Source of the DNA: Nitrospira sp.
GTDB lineage: Bacteria; Nitrospirota; Nitrospiria; Nitrospirales; Nitrospiraceae
Direction: 5' to 3'
NCBI GenBank assembly: GCA_037045225.1
Contig: JBAOHZ010000009.1
Coordinates: 434,001-498,000 of the forward strand
Length of the DNA: 64,000 nucleotides
Of the stretch, positions 26,715-35,503 are shown piece by piece; the stretch's first letter is position 1, and each line of letters opens with the position of its first letter. A program made the translations under genes and the position numbers. The notes under the pieces are model-generated. The model saw only the letters and a program-made list of their open reading frames with translations, searched no databases and was not told the origin of the DNA.

Positions 26715-27592
26715 ACCGCGTCCTCCTCACTCGACTGATCGGCACCTGCCTCCTCATGCTCCTGAGCAGTACGGGTGCGGCGTTTACACCGGACCCTTCC
26801 GAGTCCGAACTCGAGAGCAAAACCCATTACAACGATCCCCTCCCCACCACCATACTCGTGCGAGTCGTCGCGCACCGCTCCCTCGTGCTCGGCCACGACG
26901 TCGGCGGCGCGCGCGTCACCATCACCGATGTGACAACCGGGCAACTCCTGGCTTCCGGCCTTCAACAGGGAGAACCGGGCGATCAGACCCAGATCATGCG
27001 CACGCCGCACCTCATGGACGAACCGCTCTACAGCGGCCGTCCGGCGGCGTCCTTCTCCACCACACTCGACCTCACGCGCCCCACGTTGGTTGAAATTGCT
27101 GCCGAAGGACCGCTGGCCTATCCCAACGCCTTGCAACGGGCAAGCACAACGGTCCTCCTGATTCCCGGACACGACCTGACAAGCGACGGCATCGTGCTGC
27201 ACCTCTACGGGTACCTGGTACAGATTGACCATCCGAAACCGGGCGAGCCACTCATCGCCAAAGAAGATGTCATGCTGCGCGCGTCGGTACGTACCCTCTC
27301 GGGGGCGTTGGTCCGACCGCATAGCGACTGGGATTCCCGCAAGGTCCACATCTATGCGGAACTCCTGCTCGGCGACCGGATCGTCGAGCGCCTGCAAATG
27401 TTTTATGCGGGCGAGAAAAGCCGCTTCGAAGCGCCGTTCTTCGTGCCGATGTCGAAAGACGCGCCCGACGGCATCACGCTGCGCGTCATCGCAGCAGACA
27501 ACGCGACCGGTAACTTCGGGATGGGTTCTGCTCAATACCCCGTACTCTCCGAACGGCTTCGCCCCACACGGAAACCAACCCCAACCCCCTAG
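26711..27592 (+). CDS. Secreted protein of unknown function
   Basis: The 293-residue product has an N-terminal signal peptide (LIGTCLLMLLSSTGAAF) and no lipobox, so it is probably periplasmic. Residues about 45-170 look like a beta-sandwich (TTILVRVVAHRSLVLGHDVGGARVTI), and a second region of similar character begins around 165 (DGIVLHLYGYLVQIDHPKPGEPL). The C-terminal residues are proline- and threonine-rich. Its ATG overlaps the metG stop (ATGA), so it is translated from the same message, but nothing links the two functions. I do not recognise the family. Confidence 0.75.
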   Translation: MNRVLLTRLIGTCLLMLLSSTGAAFTPDPSESELESKTHYNDPLPTTILVRVVAHRSLVLGHDVGGARVTITDVTTGQLLASGLQQGEPGDQTQIMRTPHLMDEPLYSGRPAASFSTTLDLTRPTLVEIAAEGPLAYPNALQRASTTVLLIPGHDLTSDGIVLHLYGYLVQIDHPKPGEPLIAKEDVMLRASVRTLSGALVRPHSDWDSRKVHIYAELLLGDRIVERLQMFYAGEKSRFEAPFFVPMSKDAPDGITLRVIAADNATGNFGMGSAQYPVLSERLRPTRKPTPTP

Positions 27593-27736
27593 CCTTCCTC
27601 TCCCAGTGAGTCCACACACTTTCCTGTAGTCCGCTTTCTTCGTCCACAGCGACCGGAGACCGTCGCGCTTCACCGGACCGGAAAATTTTTGGACAACCGG
27701 CAGAGCCCCTGACTCATTCAGAAAATCGACATCCGT

Positions 27737-27765
27737 TTGACATTTTTGGTCCTTCCGTCAATCCT
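27737..27765 (+). promoter_or_regulatory. Possible sigma-70 promoter of the glycosyltransferase unit
   Basis: A perfect -35 hexamer TTGACA (27737-27742) is followed after 17 bases by AATCCT, a poor -10. The 265-base gap it lies in separates the secreted protein from the glycosyltransferase gene and otherwise shows no gene. Confidence 0.25.
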
Positions 27766-27857
27766 GAGCCAAGACCACGTCATCGCCCCCTCCAGAGAAC
27801 AAGCCTGGACCGAGCGGTCCCGTCAGCCGTTCCTAAACCGCAGACACCGATCAAACT

Positions 27858-28571
27858 GTGAAACTGTCCATCATCATCCCGGCTTACAATGAGGAATCGA
27901 CCATTGAGGCCGTGGTCAACCGCGTCGCAGCCGTCGATCTCGGCTCGATCACGAAAGAGATCATCGTCGTCGACGATGCCTCCCAGGATCGAACCCGCGA
28001 CGTGCTGAAAACCCTTCGCAACGTTCACACCATCTCTCACTCGATCAACAGCGGAAAGGGCGCGGCCCTCACCAGCGGAATCAAGGCCGCCACGGGTGAC
28101 ATCGTGATTTTCCAGGATGCAGACCTGGAGTACTTGCCGGAAGATTATCCGGCCGTACTGGAACCGATCTTGGCCGGACGCTGCGAGGCGGTTATGGGTT
28201 CACGGTTCCTCCACGAACGCCCTCTATTCTGGGGAAAGCGTCGATCGCCGTACCTGAATCACTATCTTGGAAACCTCCTCATTCTATGGACGACGAACCT
28301 CCTCTACGGGAAACGCTTCACCGATTATGAAGGCTGCTACAAAGCCTTTACCCGTGGCGTCTTGCTCGACACCCCGATCGAGGCGAAAGGTTTCGAATTC
28401 GACAACGAGCTCGTCTGCAAACTGATGCGGAAGGGCATTCGCATTCTCGAAGTGCCGATTCACTACGCGCCCCGGACCTATGCACAAGGCAAAAAGATCA
28501 CATGGCGCCACGGCCTCATCATTCTCTGGACCATCTGCAAATGGCGTTTTCGCCCGGCAATCACCAACTGA
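27858..28571 (+). CDS. Family 2 glycosyltransferase (dolichol-phosphate mannosyltransferase-like)
   Basis: A 237-residue GT-A enzyme with KLSIIIPAYNEESTIEAVV at the start, the nucleotide-binding VVDDASQDRTRDVL, and the metal-binding DAD in IVIFQDADLEYLPEDYP. The C-terminal part (KGFEFDNELVCKLMRKG, then EVPIHYAPRTYAQGKKITW) is typical of GT2 enzymes that transfer a sugar to polyprenyl phosphate. No transmembrane helices are evident. The start is a GTG at 27858 without a clear ribosome-binding site. It overlaps the next gene (TGATG), and the polytopic membrane protein two genes down could use the lipid-linked sugar it makes. Confidence 0.9.
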   Translation: MKLSIIIPAYNEESTIEAVVNRVAAVDLGSITKEIIVVDDASQDRTRDVLKTLRNVHTISHSINSGKGAALTSGIKAATGDIVIFQDADLEYLPEDYPAVLEPILAGRCEAVMGSRFLHERPLFWGKRRSPYLNHYLGNLLILWTTNLLYGKRFTDYEGCYKAFTRGVLLDTPIEAKGFEFDNELVCKLMRKGIRILEVPIHYAPRTYAQGKKITWRHGLIILWTICKWRFRPAITN

Positions 28572-30115
28572 TGGCAACCTCTCGGGAGCGGATGCGGGCG
28601 CATGCCGTCCTGAACCGAGTGTGCCTGATCATTCCCCCGTCGATCTTTCTGCTCGACGAACGCGTCTTCATGACCCTGGGCATTTTGAAAATCGCCGCGG
28701 TGCTGGAAGCGGCGGGAATCGCCGTTGAATTACTCGATCTCGCCGGAATCGAAAACTATGAAGAGGTGGCGCGGCTGCACGTGGCGCACAGCGAGGCCAA
28801 CTGTTTCGGCTTGACCGCCACGACGCCTCAGATGCCGGCTGCCACGAAGCTGCAGCGGGTGATTCGGGCTGTGCGTCCCCATGCGCGCATCATCCTGGGC
28901 GGACCACACGTCACATTGGTCCATGCCGCCTCCCGGCAAGAACGCAAACGCCAGGTGACCGGTCGCGGCCAGGCCGCTCTTCGGCAACTGGAAGACATGT
29001 TCGATGTGCTGGTCGCCGGGGACGGCGAACAGGCAGTGTTCGAAGCGCTCAGCGCTCACCCGCCGAAGCTGGTGGACGGCGACGATCCTTCAACGAGCCT
29101 CTTCCTGACCAACGACCAACTGACCGCGCTCCCATTCCCGGCGCGACACCTGGTCGACGTCGACGGCTACCACTATTCCATCGACGGCGTCCGGGCGCTC
29201 TCAATGATCGCGCAACTCGGCTGCCCTTTCGGCTGCGGTTTCTGTGGGGGCAGGAAAAGTCCGATGCTGCGCCGCACGAGAATGCGGAGCGCGGCCAATA
29301 TCGTCGACGAGATGGTCCACATCCATCACACCTACGGCATCAACGGATTTATGCTGTACGACGATGAACTGAACGTGAATCCCGGCCTCGTCGAGTTGAT
29401 GCAGCTCATCACCTCCACCCAACGACGCCTGGGTGTCGAGTTCCGGCTACGTGGGTTCATTAAGGCCGAGCTCTTCACTGAGGAGCAAGCTCAGGCCATG
29501 TATGCAGCCGGTTTCCGGTGGATCCTGGTGGGCTTCGAGTCGGGCCATGAGCGAATCCTCGCCAACATCCAAAAGCAGGCCAGCCTCGCCGACAATACAC
29601 GCTGCATCGACATCGCCAGACGGCACGGCTTGAAGGTCAAAGCGCTCATGTCGGTCGGCCATCCCGGAGAATCAGCCGAGACCATTCGCGCAACACAAGA
29701 CTGGTTGCTGGCGGTCAAACCAGACGACTTCGATGCCAGTGTCATCACGACCTATCCCGGCACACCCTACTTCGACGAAGCCGTCGAAACCATGCCGAAC
29801 ATCTGGACCTATACCAGCCCGAAATCGAGGGATCGGCTCCATAGCCTTGATGTCGACTATCGTGAGGTGGCGGAATACTACAAGGGAGTTCCCGGCGAAT
29901 ATCGCGCCTATGTGTTTACCGACCATCTCGATGCCGCACAACTCGTCCAGCTCCGCGACGGGTTGGAACACGAGGTGCGCAGCCGGCTGAATATTCCGTT
30001 CAGCCAGGGCGCGGCCTCCCTGCGGTACGAACACTCCATGGGACAAAGCGCGATACCGTCCTCGATCCTCAGAACATCGACGTTCCAGACAAGTAGGCGC
30101 GTGCAAACCGGCTAA
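28571..30115 (+). CDS. B12-binding-domain radical SAM protein
   Basis: The 514-residue protein combines an N-terminal cobalamin-binding Rossmann fold (VCLIIPPSIFLLDERVF at about 15, then ARIILGGPHVTLVHA at about 105) with a radical SAM barrel whose cluster motif is CPFGCGFC. This architecture is found in methyltransferases and ring-modifying enzymes. The substrate cannot be told from sequence. The ATG overlaps the stop of the glycosyltransferase gene (TGATG), so the two are coupled, and the enzyme may modify a lipid or a surface glycan. The C-terminal 80 residues are less conserved in appearance. Confidence 0.88.
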   Translation: MATSRERMRAHAVLNRVCLIIPPSIFLLDERVFMTLGILKIAAVLEAAGIAVELLDLAGIENYEEVARLHVAHSEANCFGLTATTPQMPAATKLQRVIRAVRPHARIILGGPHVTLVHAASRQERKRQVTGRGQAALRQLEDMFDVLVAGDGEQAVFEALSAHPPKLVDGDDPSTSLFLTNDQLTALPFPARHLVDVDGYHYSIDGVRALSMIAQLGCPFGCGFCGGRKSPMLRRTRMRSAANIVDEMVHIHHTYGINGFMLYDDELNVNPGLVELMQLITSTQRRLGVEFRLRGFIKAELFTEEQAQAMYAAGFRWILVGFESGHERILANIQKQASLADNTRCIDIARRHGLKVKALMSVGHPGESAETIRATQDWLLAVKPDDFDASVITTYPGTPYFDEAVETMPNIWTYTSPKSRDRLHSLDVDYREVAEYYKGVPGEYRAYVFTDHLDAAQLVQLRDGLEHEVRSRLNIPFSQGAASLRYEHSMGQSAIPSSILRTSTFQTSRRVQTG

Positions 30116-30175
30116 TATGGAACCGCTGCCGCCAGTACCGGCAGCGGCCGTTCAATCCTCTTCTCCTCTTGCCTT

Positions 30176-32188
30176 ATGGAACAGAACGACAGGCTTCCCG
30201 CTGATCGCGACCAACGGTTCACCATCCCGCTCATCGCAACGGCGACCATAGGCCTGGGTGTCCTCTTGATCGATCCCGCACGTCTTCCATACCTCTTCAT
30301 ACCGAGCTCATTCCTCCTTGCAGCATCCGGCGCGGCAAGGGCCGTCGAGCGATTCTCGGGCCCGCTCTGTCCCTCCCCTTCAAGCGAACGCCCTCTGCTC
30401 CACCTCGCAACCAGCCTGGCTACGGGAACGGCCATCTTGGCCCTGATTGCGGCGATCGCAGCCCTCTGCGGCATCTATCCGGTTGCGGGACTTGTGACAG
30501 GCCTTCTCGCCATCTGGACGCTCATCGACTGTGGCCGGAACGTCCGCATGTCCCGGCTCACCCCAATCAGAGGGATGGATTGGCTCAACGGTCTCGTGGT
30601 CGGGGCGGTGTGGTTGCTGGTCATTCTATGGGCCACAATCCCACCCGCATTTTATGATGCCCTCGCCTACCACCTCCCTATTCCTCAATATGCGCTGAGC
30701 GCAGGAACCAGCCCGACCTTTCCCTGGTCGTATTTCTTCTTCATGCCTCATGCGTCCGACCTGCTGCTTGGATGGGGCATGGCCTTCGCCGGCGCCATCG
30801 GTGCACAAGCCATGCACGTCACCGCCTGGCTCACGATGTGTCTTTGTGCATGGGGACTGGCAGAATCGCTGGATCGTTCCGGACAGTGCCACGGAATCCC
30901 TGCCGCCATCACCGGCGCACTGGCGTCTTCCGTCACCCTTCTGTTCCTGGGAACGCTCCCGTTTGCCGAAACGTCACTGACGATCGCCGTCGTGGCGGCG
31001 GCGGCTCTGCTCCTGCTGCCGCCGACCCGCTCACAGCCATGGCTGGCCGTCGGCCTCTTGTGGGGCTTTGCAGCCTCGGTGAAACTATCCGGCGCCTCCT
31101 GGATCCTCGCCGAAGCGGTAGCCGCGCTGGTTATAGGATGGCCCTGGAGATCGGTCGGCCTCGCAAGCCTGGTCGCGGTCGGGGCTTCCGCTCCCTGGTG
31201 GGGGCGGGCTTGGATCACCACCGGGAACCCGATTTATCCCATGGGGTATCGATGGCTGGGCGGACAGTATTGGGGCGATGAACAACAAGCGCGGCTCCTG
31301 GGGGACCTGCCCTCACTCGGCAGTCCGTACGATCTCTGGGAGATTCTACGACTCCCGTACGACATGGTGATCACCCCCGACCGGTTCGGCTCCGCCTCGG
31401 ATGCAGGCCCCTTCGCCGTCGCATCCCTCTGCATCGTCCTGATCATCCCGATCGTGATGCGCCTGACGCAGGCCAGTCCCGAATCGCGGAGGATGTACGA
31501 TGCCCTGGCGATATTTCTAGGATTGGTGCTGGCAAGCTGGGTGAGCACCTCGACCACCACCCGCTTTCTCGCCCCTGCGCTCGTGCTGAGCCTAGTCGTC
31601 ACGACGACCTTGCTCCTTCGACTGAAACGGTATGCCCGCATTGCGGCCTGTGCCGGCATCCTCTTGTTGGGGATCTGGGGCGGGACTCGGTTTGTCGCAC
31701 AACACTCGCTGGTCTTTTCATCAGACCAGGTCGCACTTGGCCGAGAGTCTCCCGACAGCTATGCGGCCCGGTACCTCGACCACTATGAGGCCGCACGTTA
31801 TGTCAGGGAGCAATTGCCCGTAGAGGCGCGACTGTTGTTCATCGGGGAGACCAGGCCTTTTTACTTCGACCGACCGTCGATTGCCCCCTACCCATTTCAC
31901 GACCACCCCCTCACACAATGGGTGAAGGACGCGGCCTCCCCAGAGGCCCTCAGAGATCGCCTTCGTGCAGAAGGGCTCACCCATGTGATTCTCAATATTC
32001 GCGAGTTCAGGCGAGTGCACACGACCTATCATGTCCTGAAATTCGACGGGCCGGAGGCAGAGGTGCTGGATCATCGACTCAAAGACCTGTCTCGTGTCCT
32101 CACCCCTCTCTTCTCAAAAAATGGCGTCTTCGTGTTTGCAGTACCCCCTCCATCAGAGGCGTCGGTTGAGCGACCGCAAGGGTCTTAA
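30176..32188 (+). CDS. Polytopic membrane protein, probable GT-C type glycosyltransferase
   Basis: The 670-residue product has about twelve to fourteen predicted transmembrane segments, for example LATGTAILALIAAIAALCG, LNGLVVGAVWLLVILWATI and LAPALVLSLVVTTTLLLRL. A short motif (PPAFYDALAYHLPIPQYAL) between helices contains an aspartate as in the first extracytoplasmic loop of GT-C enzymes (ArnT/PMT type). The last 150 residues are soluble and periplasmic in orientation. Together with the GT2 gene two positions upstream, a pathway using a polyprenyl-phosphate sugar is plausible. Specific substrate unknown. Confidence 0.75.
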   Translation: MEQNDRLPADRDQRFTIPLIATATIGLGVLLIDPARLPYLFIPSSFLLAASGAARAVERFSGPLCPSPSSERPLLHLATSLATGTAILALIAAIAALCGIYPVAGLVTGLLAIWTLIDCGRNVRMSRLTPIRGMDWLNGLVVGAVWLLVILWATIPPAFYDALAYHLPIPQYALSAGTSPTFPWSYFFFMPHASDLLLGWGMAFAGAIGAQAMHVTAWLTMCLCAWGLAESLDRSGQCHGIPAAITGALASSVTLLFLGTLPFAETSLTIAVVAAAALLLLPPTRSQPWLAVGLLWGFAASVKLSGASWILAEAVAALVIGWPWRSVGLASLVAVGASAPWWGRAWITTGNPIYPMGYRWLGGQYWGDEQQARLLGDLPSLGSPYDLWEILRLPYDMVITPDRFGSASDAGPFAVASLCIVLIIPIVMRLTQASPESRRMYDALAIFLGLVLASWVSTSTTTRFLAPALVLSLVVTTTLLLRLKRYARIAACAGILLLGIWGGTRFVAQHSLVFSSDQVALGRESPDSYAARYLDHYEAARYVREQLPVEARLLFIGETRPFYFDRPSIAPYPFHDHPLTQWVKDAASPEALRDRLRAEGLTHVILNIREFRRVHTTYHVLKFDGPEAEVLDHRLKDLSRVLTPLFSKNGVFVFAVPPPSEASVERPQGS

Positions 32189-32417
32189 CCCCCTCGTCGC
32201 AGACGGTCAGATGCGTCCTAGCTCAGTCCCAGCCTCCCAGGTGCGCCGAACCAAGACATGAAACGCTGGTGTTACGCATGGCGCGGGCCACGCCAGCTCG
32301 CTTTCCTCACCTCAACCCGCTTCCCCATTGACTAGTTCGGCTGATTCATGGTCTGGTAAGAGCAGACCTGCGATCATCAAGATCAGATCGCTTCCATACC
32401 AACTCGGCACGTCTTCT

Positions 32418-34202
32418 ATGGATCCTAAACAGCGGCAATTTTCCATCTGGTACATGTTCATCGCCCTCTGGGTGCTGATCCTTCTTCAGACGTTTCTCCC
32501 CTCGTTCTTCAACCCGACTGAAATCCCCTACAGCGAGTTTAAAGAATCCGTGGCGGCAGGAAAAGTCATCGAAGTCGCGGTCGCGCCGCAGATCATTCAT
32601 GGGAAGCTGAAAGAGGACAAGGTCTTCCACACCATTCGCATCGAAGACCCGGACCTGCTCAGGAATCTTGCCGAACATCAGGTAAAGGTCACCGGCGTCA
32701 TCGAAAGCACGCTCTTCCGCGACGTGTTGTCCTGGATTGTGCCGATCGTGCTCTTCTTCGGCGTCTGGTGGTTTCTCTTGCGTCGCATGGGACAAAGCCA
32801 AGGCTTCATGACGGTCGGCCAGAGCAAAGCCAAGATCTATGTGGAGAAGGAAGTGAAGGTGACGTTCGCCGATGTGGCAGGCGTCGACGAGGCCAAGCAG
32901 GAACTGGAAGAAATTGTCGAATTTCTCAAGACACCCGAAAAGTTTCGCCGGCTGGGCGGCAAGATCCCAAAGGGCATTTTACTCGTCGGCCCACCGGGCA
33001 CCGGCAAGACCCTCCTAGCCAAGGCCGTAGCCGGCGAAGCCGGTGTCCCATTTTTCTCCATCAGCGGCTCAGAATTCGTGGAGATGTTCGTCGGCGTGGG
33101 CGCCGCCCGCGTGCGGGACCTGTTCGAACAGGCCAAGAGCAAGGCGCCCTGCATCATTTTTCTCGACGAACTCGACGCGCTGGGGAAGGCTCGCGGGGCC
33201 GGTCCGATGGTCCATGAAGAACGGGAACAGACGCTGAATCAACTGCTGGTCGAAATGGACGGCTTCGATTCACGCGCCGGGGTCATTCTCGTGGCCGCCA
33301 CCAACCGCCCCGAAATCCTGGATCCCGCCCTGTTGCGCGCCGGGCGGTTCGATCGTCAGGTACTTGTGGACCGGCCGGATAAAATCGGGCGGCTCGCGAT
33401 TCTGAAAGTCCATGCCCGCAGCATCACCCTCGCCAACCAGGCGGATCTGGAAACGATCGCCGCCATGACACCGGGGTTTGTCGGTGCCGATCTGGCGAAT
33501 CTCCTGAACGAAGCGGCGCTGCTTGCGGTCCGGCGAAACAAAGACACCGTCACCCTCTCCGAGTTGCAAGAAGCGGTCGAGCGAGTCATCGGCGGGCTCG
33601 AAAAGAAAAACCGCGTCCTCAACAAGATGGAACGCGCCCGGGTCGCCCATCATGAGATCGGCCATGCGTTGATGGCCATGTCCATCCCGGGCGGCGATGC
33701 CGTGCATAAAATCTCAATTATTCCTCGAGGTATTGCCGCGCTCGGCTACACCATGCAGCTCCCGACTGAAGATCGATTTCTCATGACCGTGTCCGAACTC
33801 AAGAACCGGATTGCGGTCCTCCTGGGTGGACGCGCTGCAGAGGAAGTCATCTACGGCGAAGTCTCAACCGGCGCGCAAGATGACTTGCGTAAGGCCACCG
33901 ATATCGCCAAGAGTATGGTCAAGGCCTACGGCATGAGCGAGAAACTCGGTCAGGTGAGTCTGGAACGGGACCGGCAATCCGTCTTCCTGCAGACCGGCCC
34001 TTCGCAGACACCGGGGGACTACAGCGAACACACCTCCCGTGAAATCGACTGTGAGGTCCGCCTGTTGATCGATGAACAGTACGAACGCGCCCGCACCCTC
34101 ATCACATCCCAAGAGGCCATCCTGCGCAAAGCGGCACAGGTGCTGCTCGAAAAAGAAACGATCAGCGGAGAAGAACTCAAGACACTCGCGGCATCGAACT
34201 GA
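32418..34202 (+). CDS. ftsH: ATP-dependent zinc metalloprotease FtsH
   Basis: The 594-residue (from the preferred ATG) membrane protease degrades misassembled membrane proteins and selected regulators. Two transmembrane helices (about 9-27 and 102-118) flank a small periplasmic domain. The AAA domain has Walker A GPPGTGKT (191-198) and Walker B CIIFLDELD; the second region of homology is NRPEILDPALLRAGRFDRQ. The zinc site is HEIGH (412-416), where the usual Ala or Ser of HEAGH is Ile; zinc ligands are unchanged. An upstream in-frame TTG would add 30 unusual residues. Neither start has a clear ribosome-binding site. Confidence 0.95.
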   Translation: MDPKQRQFSIWYMFIALWVLILLQTFLPSFFNPTEIPYSEFKESVAAGKVIEVAVAPQIIHGKLKEDKVFHTIRIEDPDLLRNLAEHQVKVTGVIESTLFRDVLSWIVPIVLFFGVWWFLLRRMGQSQGFMTVGQSKAKIYVEKEVKVTFADVAGVDEAKQELEEIVEFLKTPEKFRRLGGKIPKGILLVGPPGTGKTLLAKAVAGEAGVPFFSISGSEFVEMFVGVGAARVRDLFEQAKSKAPCIIFLDELDALGKARGAGPMVHEEREQTLNQLLVEMDGFDSRAGVILVAATNRPEILDPALLRAGRFDRQVLVDRPDKIGRLAILKVHARSITLANQADLETIAAMTPGFVGADLANLLNEAALLAVRRNKDTVTLSELQEAVERVIGGLEKKNRVLNKMERARVAHHEIGHALMAMSIPGGDAVHKISIIPRGIAALGYTMQLPTEDRFLMTVSELKNRIAVLLGGRAAEEVIYGEVSTGAQDDLRKATDIAKSMVKAYGMSEKLGQVSLERDRQSVFLQTGPSQTPGDYSEHTSREIDCEVRLLIDEQYERARTLITSQEAILRKAAQVLLEKETISGEELKTLAASN

Positions 34203-34323
34203 AACCGTCCCGTCTATCGCCACGTCCTCCCGTACCATCCCTCCCACGTGAAGCTGCCCCTCCTCCCGCCCGTAACAAGACCCTGACAACGCCTTGCCCC
34301 CGTCGGCCTCTCGTGAGACACTG

Positions 34324-35271
34324 ATGACGATGATTCCCCACACCTACCATGAACTCCGCTCCCGATTGAGGATTGCGCTCGCCCTCAACGCCGTCATCAT
34401 CGTCGCGGAATTCGTCGGAGGGTTCCTCACGAACAGTATCGGCCTGATCGGAGACGCCGGCCACAACCTCGTCGATCAAGGCTCCCTGTTCTTGGCCTTG
34501 TATGCCCATATCCTGACGGCGCGCCCCGCCACCGACAGCCGGACCTTCGGGTATCACCGGGCCGGCATCGTGGCCGCATTCCTCAACTCGTTTCTTCTGC
34601 TGCTCACCGCCGCCGGCCTCACGATCATGAGCGCCGAACGTATCCTGACTCCCGTCTCGATCCCCGGCGGCTGGGTGATGCTGATCGCCCTAATCAGCTT
34701 CGCCGCCAATCTGTCGATCGCCCTCCTGCTCCAGCACGGCGCGAAAGACGACCTCAATATCCGCAGCGCGTTCTGGCACATGCTGAGCGATGCCTGGGTG
34801 TCATTGGGAGTCGTGGTGAGCGGAGGGGCGATTATGTTGACCGGATGGTCGGTCCTCGATCCGCTGGTCAGTCTCTTCGTCGTGCTGGCGATCGTGCGAG
34901 GTGCGTGGCCACTCTTTAAAGAATCACTTGAGGTCCTCCTGGAGTCCACCCCGCCCGGACTCAGTCCCGCGCAGGTTGCCGCCACCATCGAGGCCATTCC
35001 AGGCGTGAAAAATGTTCATGACCTGCATATCTGGGCGGTTGAACCGCGCCTCATCATGATGACCACACACGTGCAGGTCGATGGGGACGACGAGGCGCTA
35101 ACGACCGACCTTCTCCAGGCGATCCGAAACCGAGTGACCAGTGAATTCAAGATCAAACATCTGACCATCCAGCTTGAAACGGAATGCTGCCATCCCGAAG
35201 CCGTTCATTGCGACTTATCCAAACTCGCCGACCAACATTCACACCCCGAGTTTCTGCACAGCCATCATTAG
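34324..35271 (+). CDS. Cation diffusion facilitator (Zn/Cd/Co exporter)
   Basis: The 315-residue protein has six transmembrane segments and a C-terminal metal-binding domain. The transport site is recognisable as D44/H47-x3-D51 in GDAGHNLVDQG (helix 2) and H152-x3-D156 in WHMLSDAWVS (helix 5), the histidine-aspartate set typical of zinc-type CDFs. The cytosolic domain starts at VLLESTPPGLSPAQV and contains IPGVKNVHDLHIWAVEP. The tail is histidine-rich with a cysteine pair (CCHPEAVHC, HSHPEFLHSHH), as in zinc sensors. The nearby COG0523 GTPase supports a role in metal homeostasis. Confidence 0.93.
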   Translation: MTMIPHTYHELRSRLRIALALNAVIIVAEFVGGFLTNSIGLIGDAGHNLVDQGSLFLALYAHILTARPATDSRTFGYHRAGIVAAFLNSFLLLLTAAGLTIMSAERILTPVSIPGGWVMLIALISFAANLSIALLLQHGAKDDLNIRSAFWHMLSDAWVSLGVVVSGGAIMLTGWSVLDPLVSLFVVLAIVRGAWPLFKESLEVLLESTPPGLSPAQVAATIEAIPGVKNVHDLHIWAVEPRLIMMTTHVQVDGDDEALTTDLLQAIRNRVTSEFKIKHLTIQLETECCHPEAVHCDLSKLADQHSHPEFLHSHH

Positions 35272-35395
35272 GCGGATGGTGAAAAAATCCTCCGGCATTG
35301 TTCTCGCATCGCTCAGGGCCTCAACGTACCGCAAGGGTACGCCTCGCCTCCTCGCTCGCTGCGGCCGCGCTGGACAGACTTGTTGATCATCCGCC
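35271..35395 (-). repeat. Dispersed palindromic intergenic repeat, copy 3 (inverted)
   Basis: Copy 3 begins at the stop codon of the CDF gene, in opposite orientation to copies 1 and 2. Its ends pair as GGCGGATG and CATCCGCC. Read on the minus strand it contains GAGGCGTACCCTTGCGGTACG, of which GAGGCGTACCCT is identical to copy 1, followed by TTGAGGCC where the other copies have TCGCAGG. A terminator function is possible because of its hairpin; no T-run follows. Confidence 0.75.
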
Positions 35396-35503
35396 GGAAA
35401 CCTGGCCTACCATCTGTCCATGATCGCTGCATTCCTTCGTGCCTGGTTCTCGCGTTAGAGCACCAACTAGCCGTCTCACTACCTCAGCAGTTACAATAGC
35501 CGC

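Noticed and set aside
26123..27673. A 516-codon minus-strand frame across the end of metG and the secreted-protein gene
   Set aside because: It is antisense to two real genes, including the Ala/Pro linker of metG, and its product is low-complexity without a fold.
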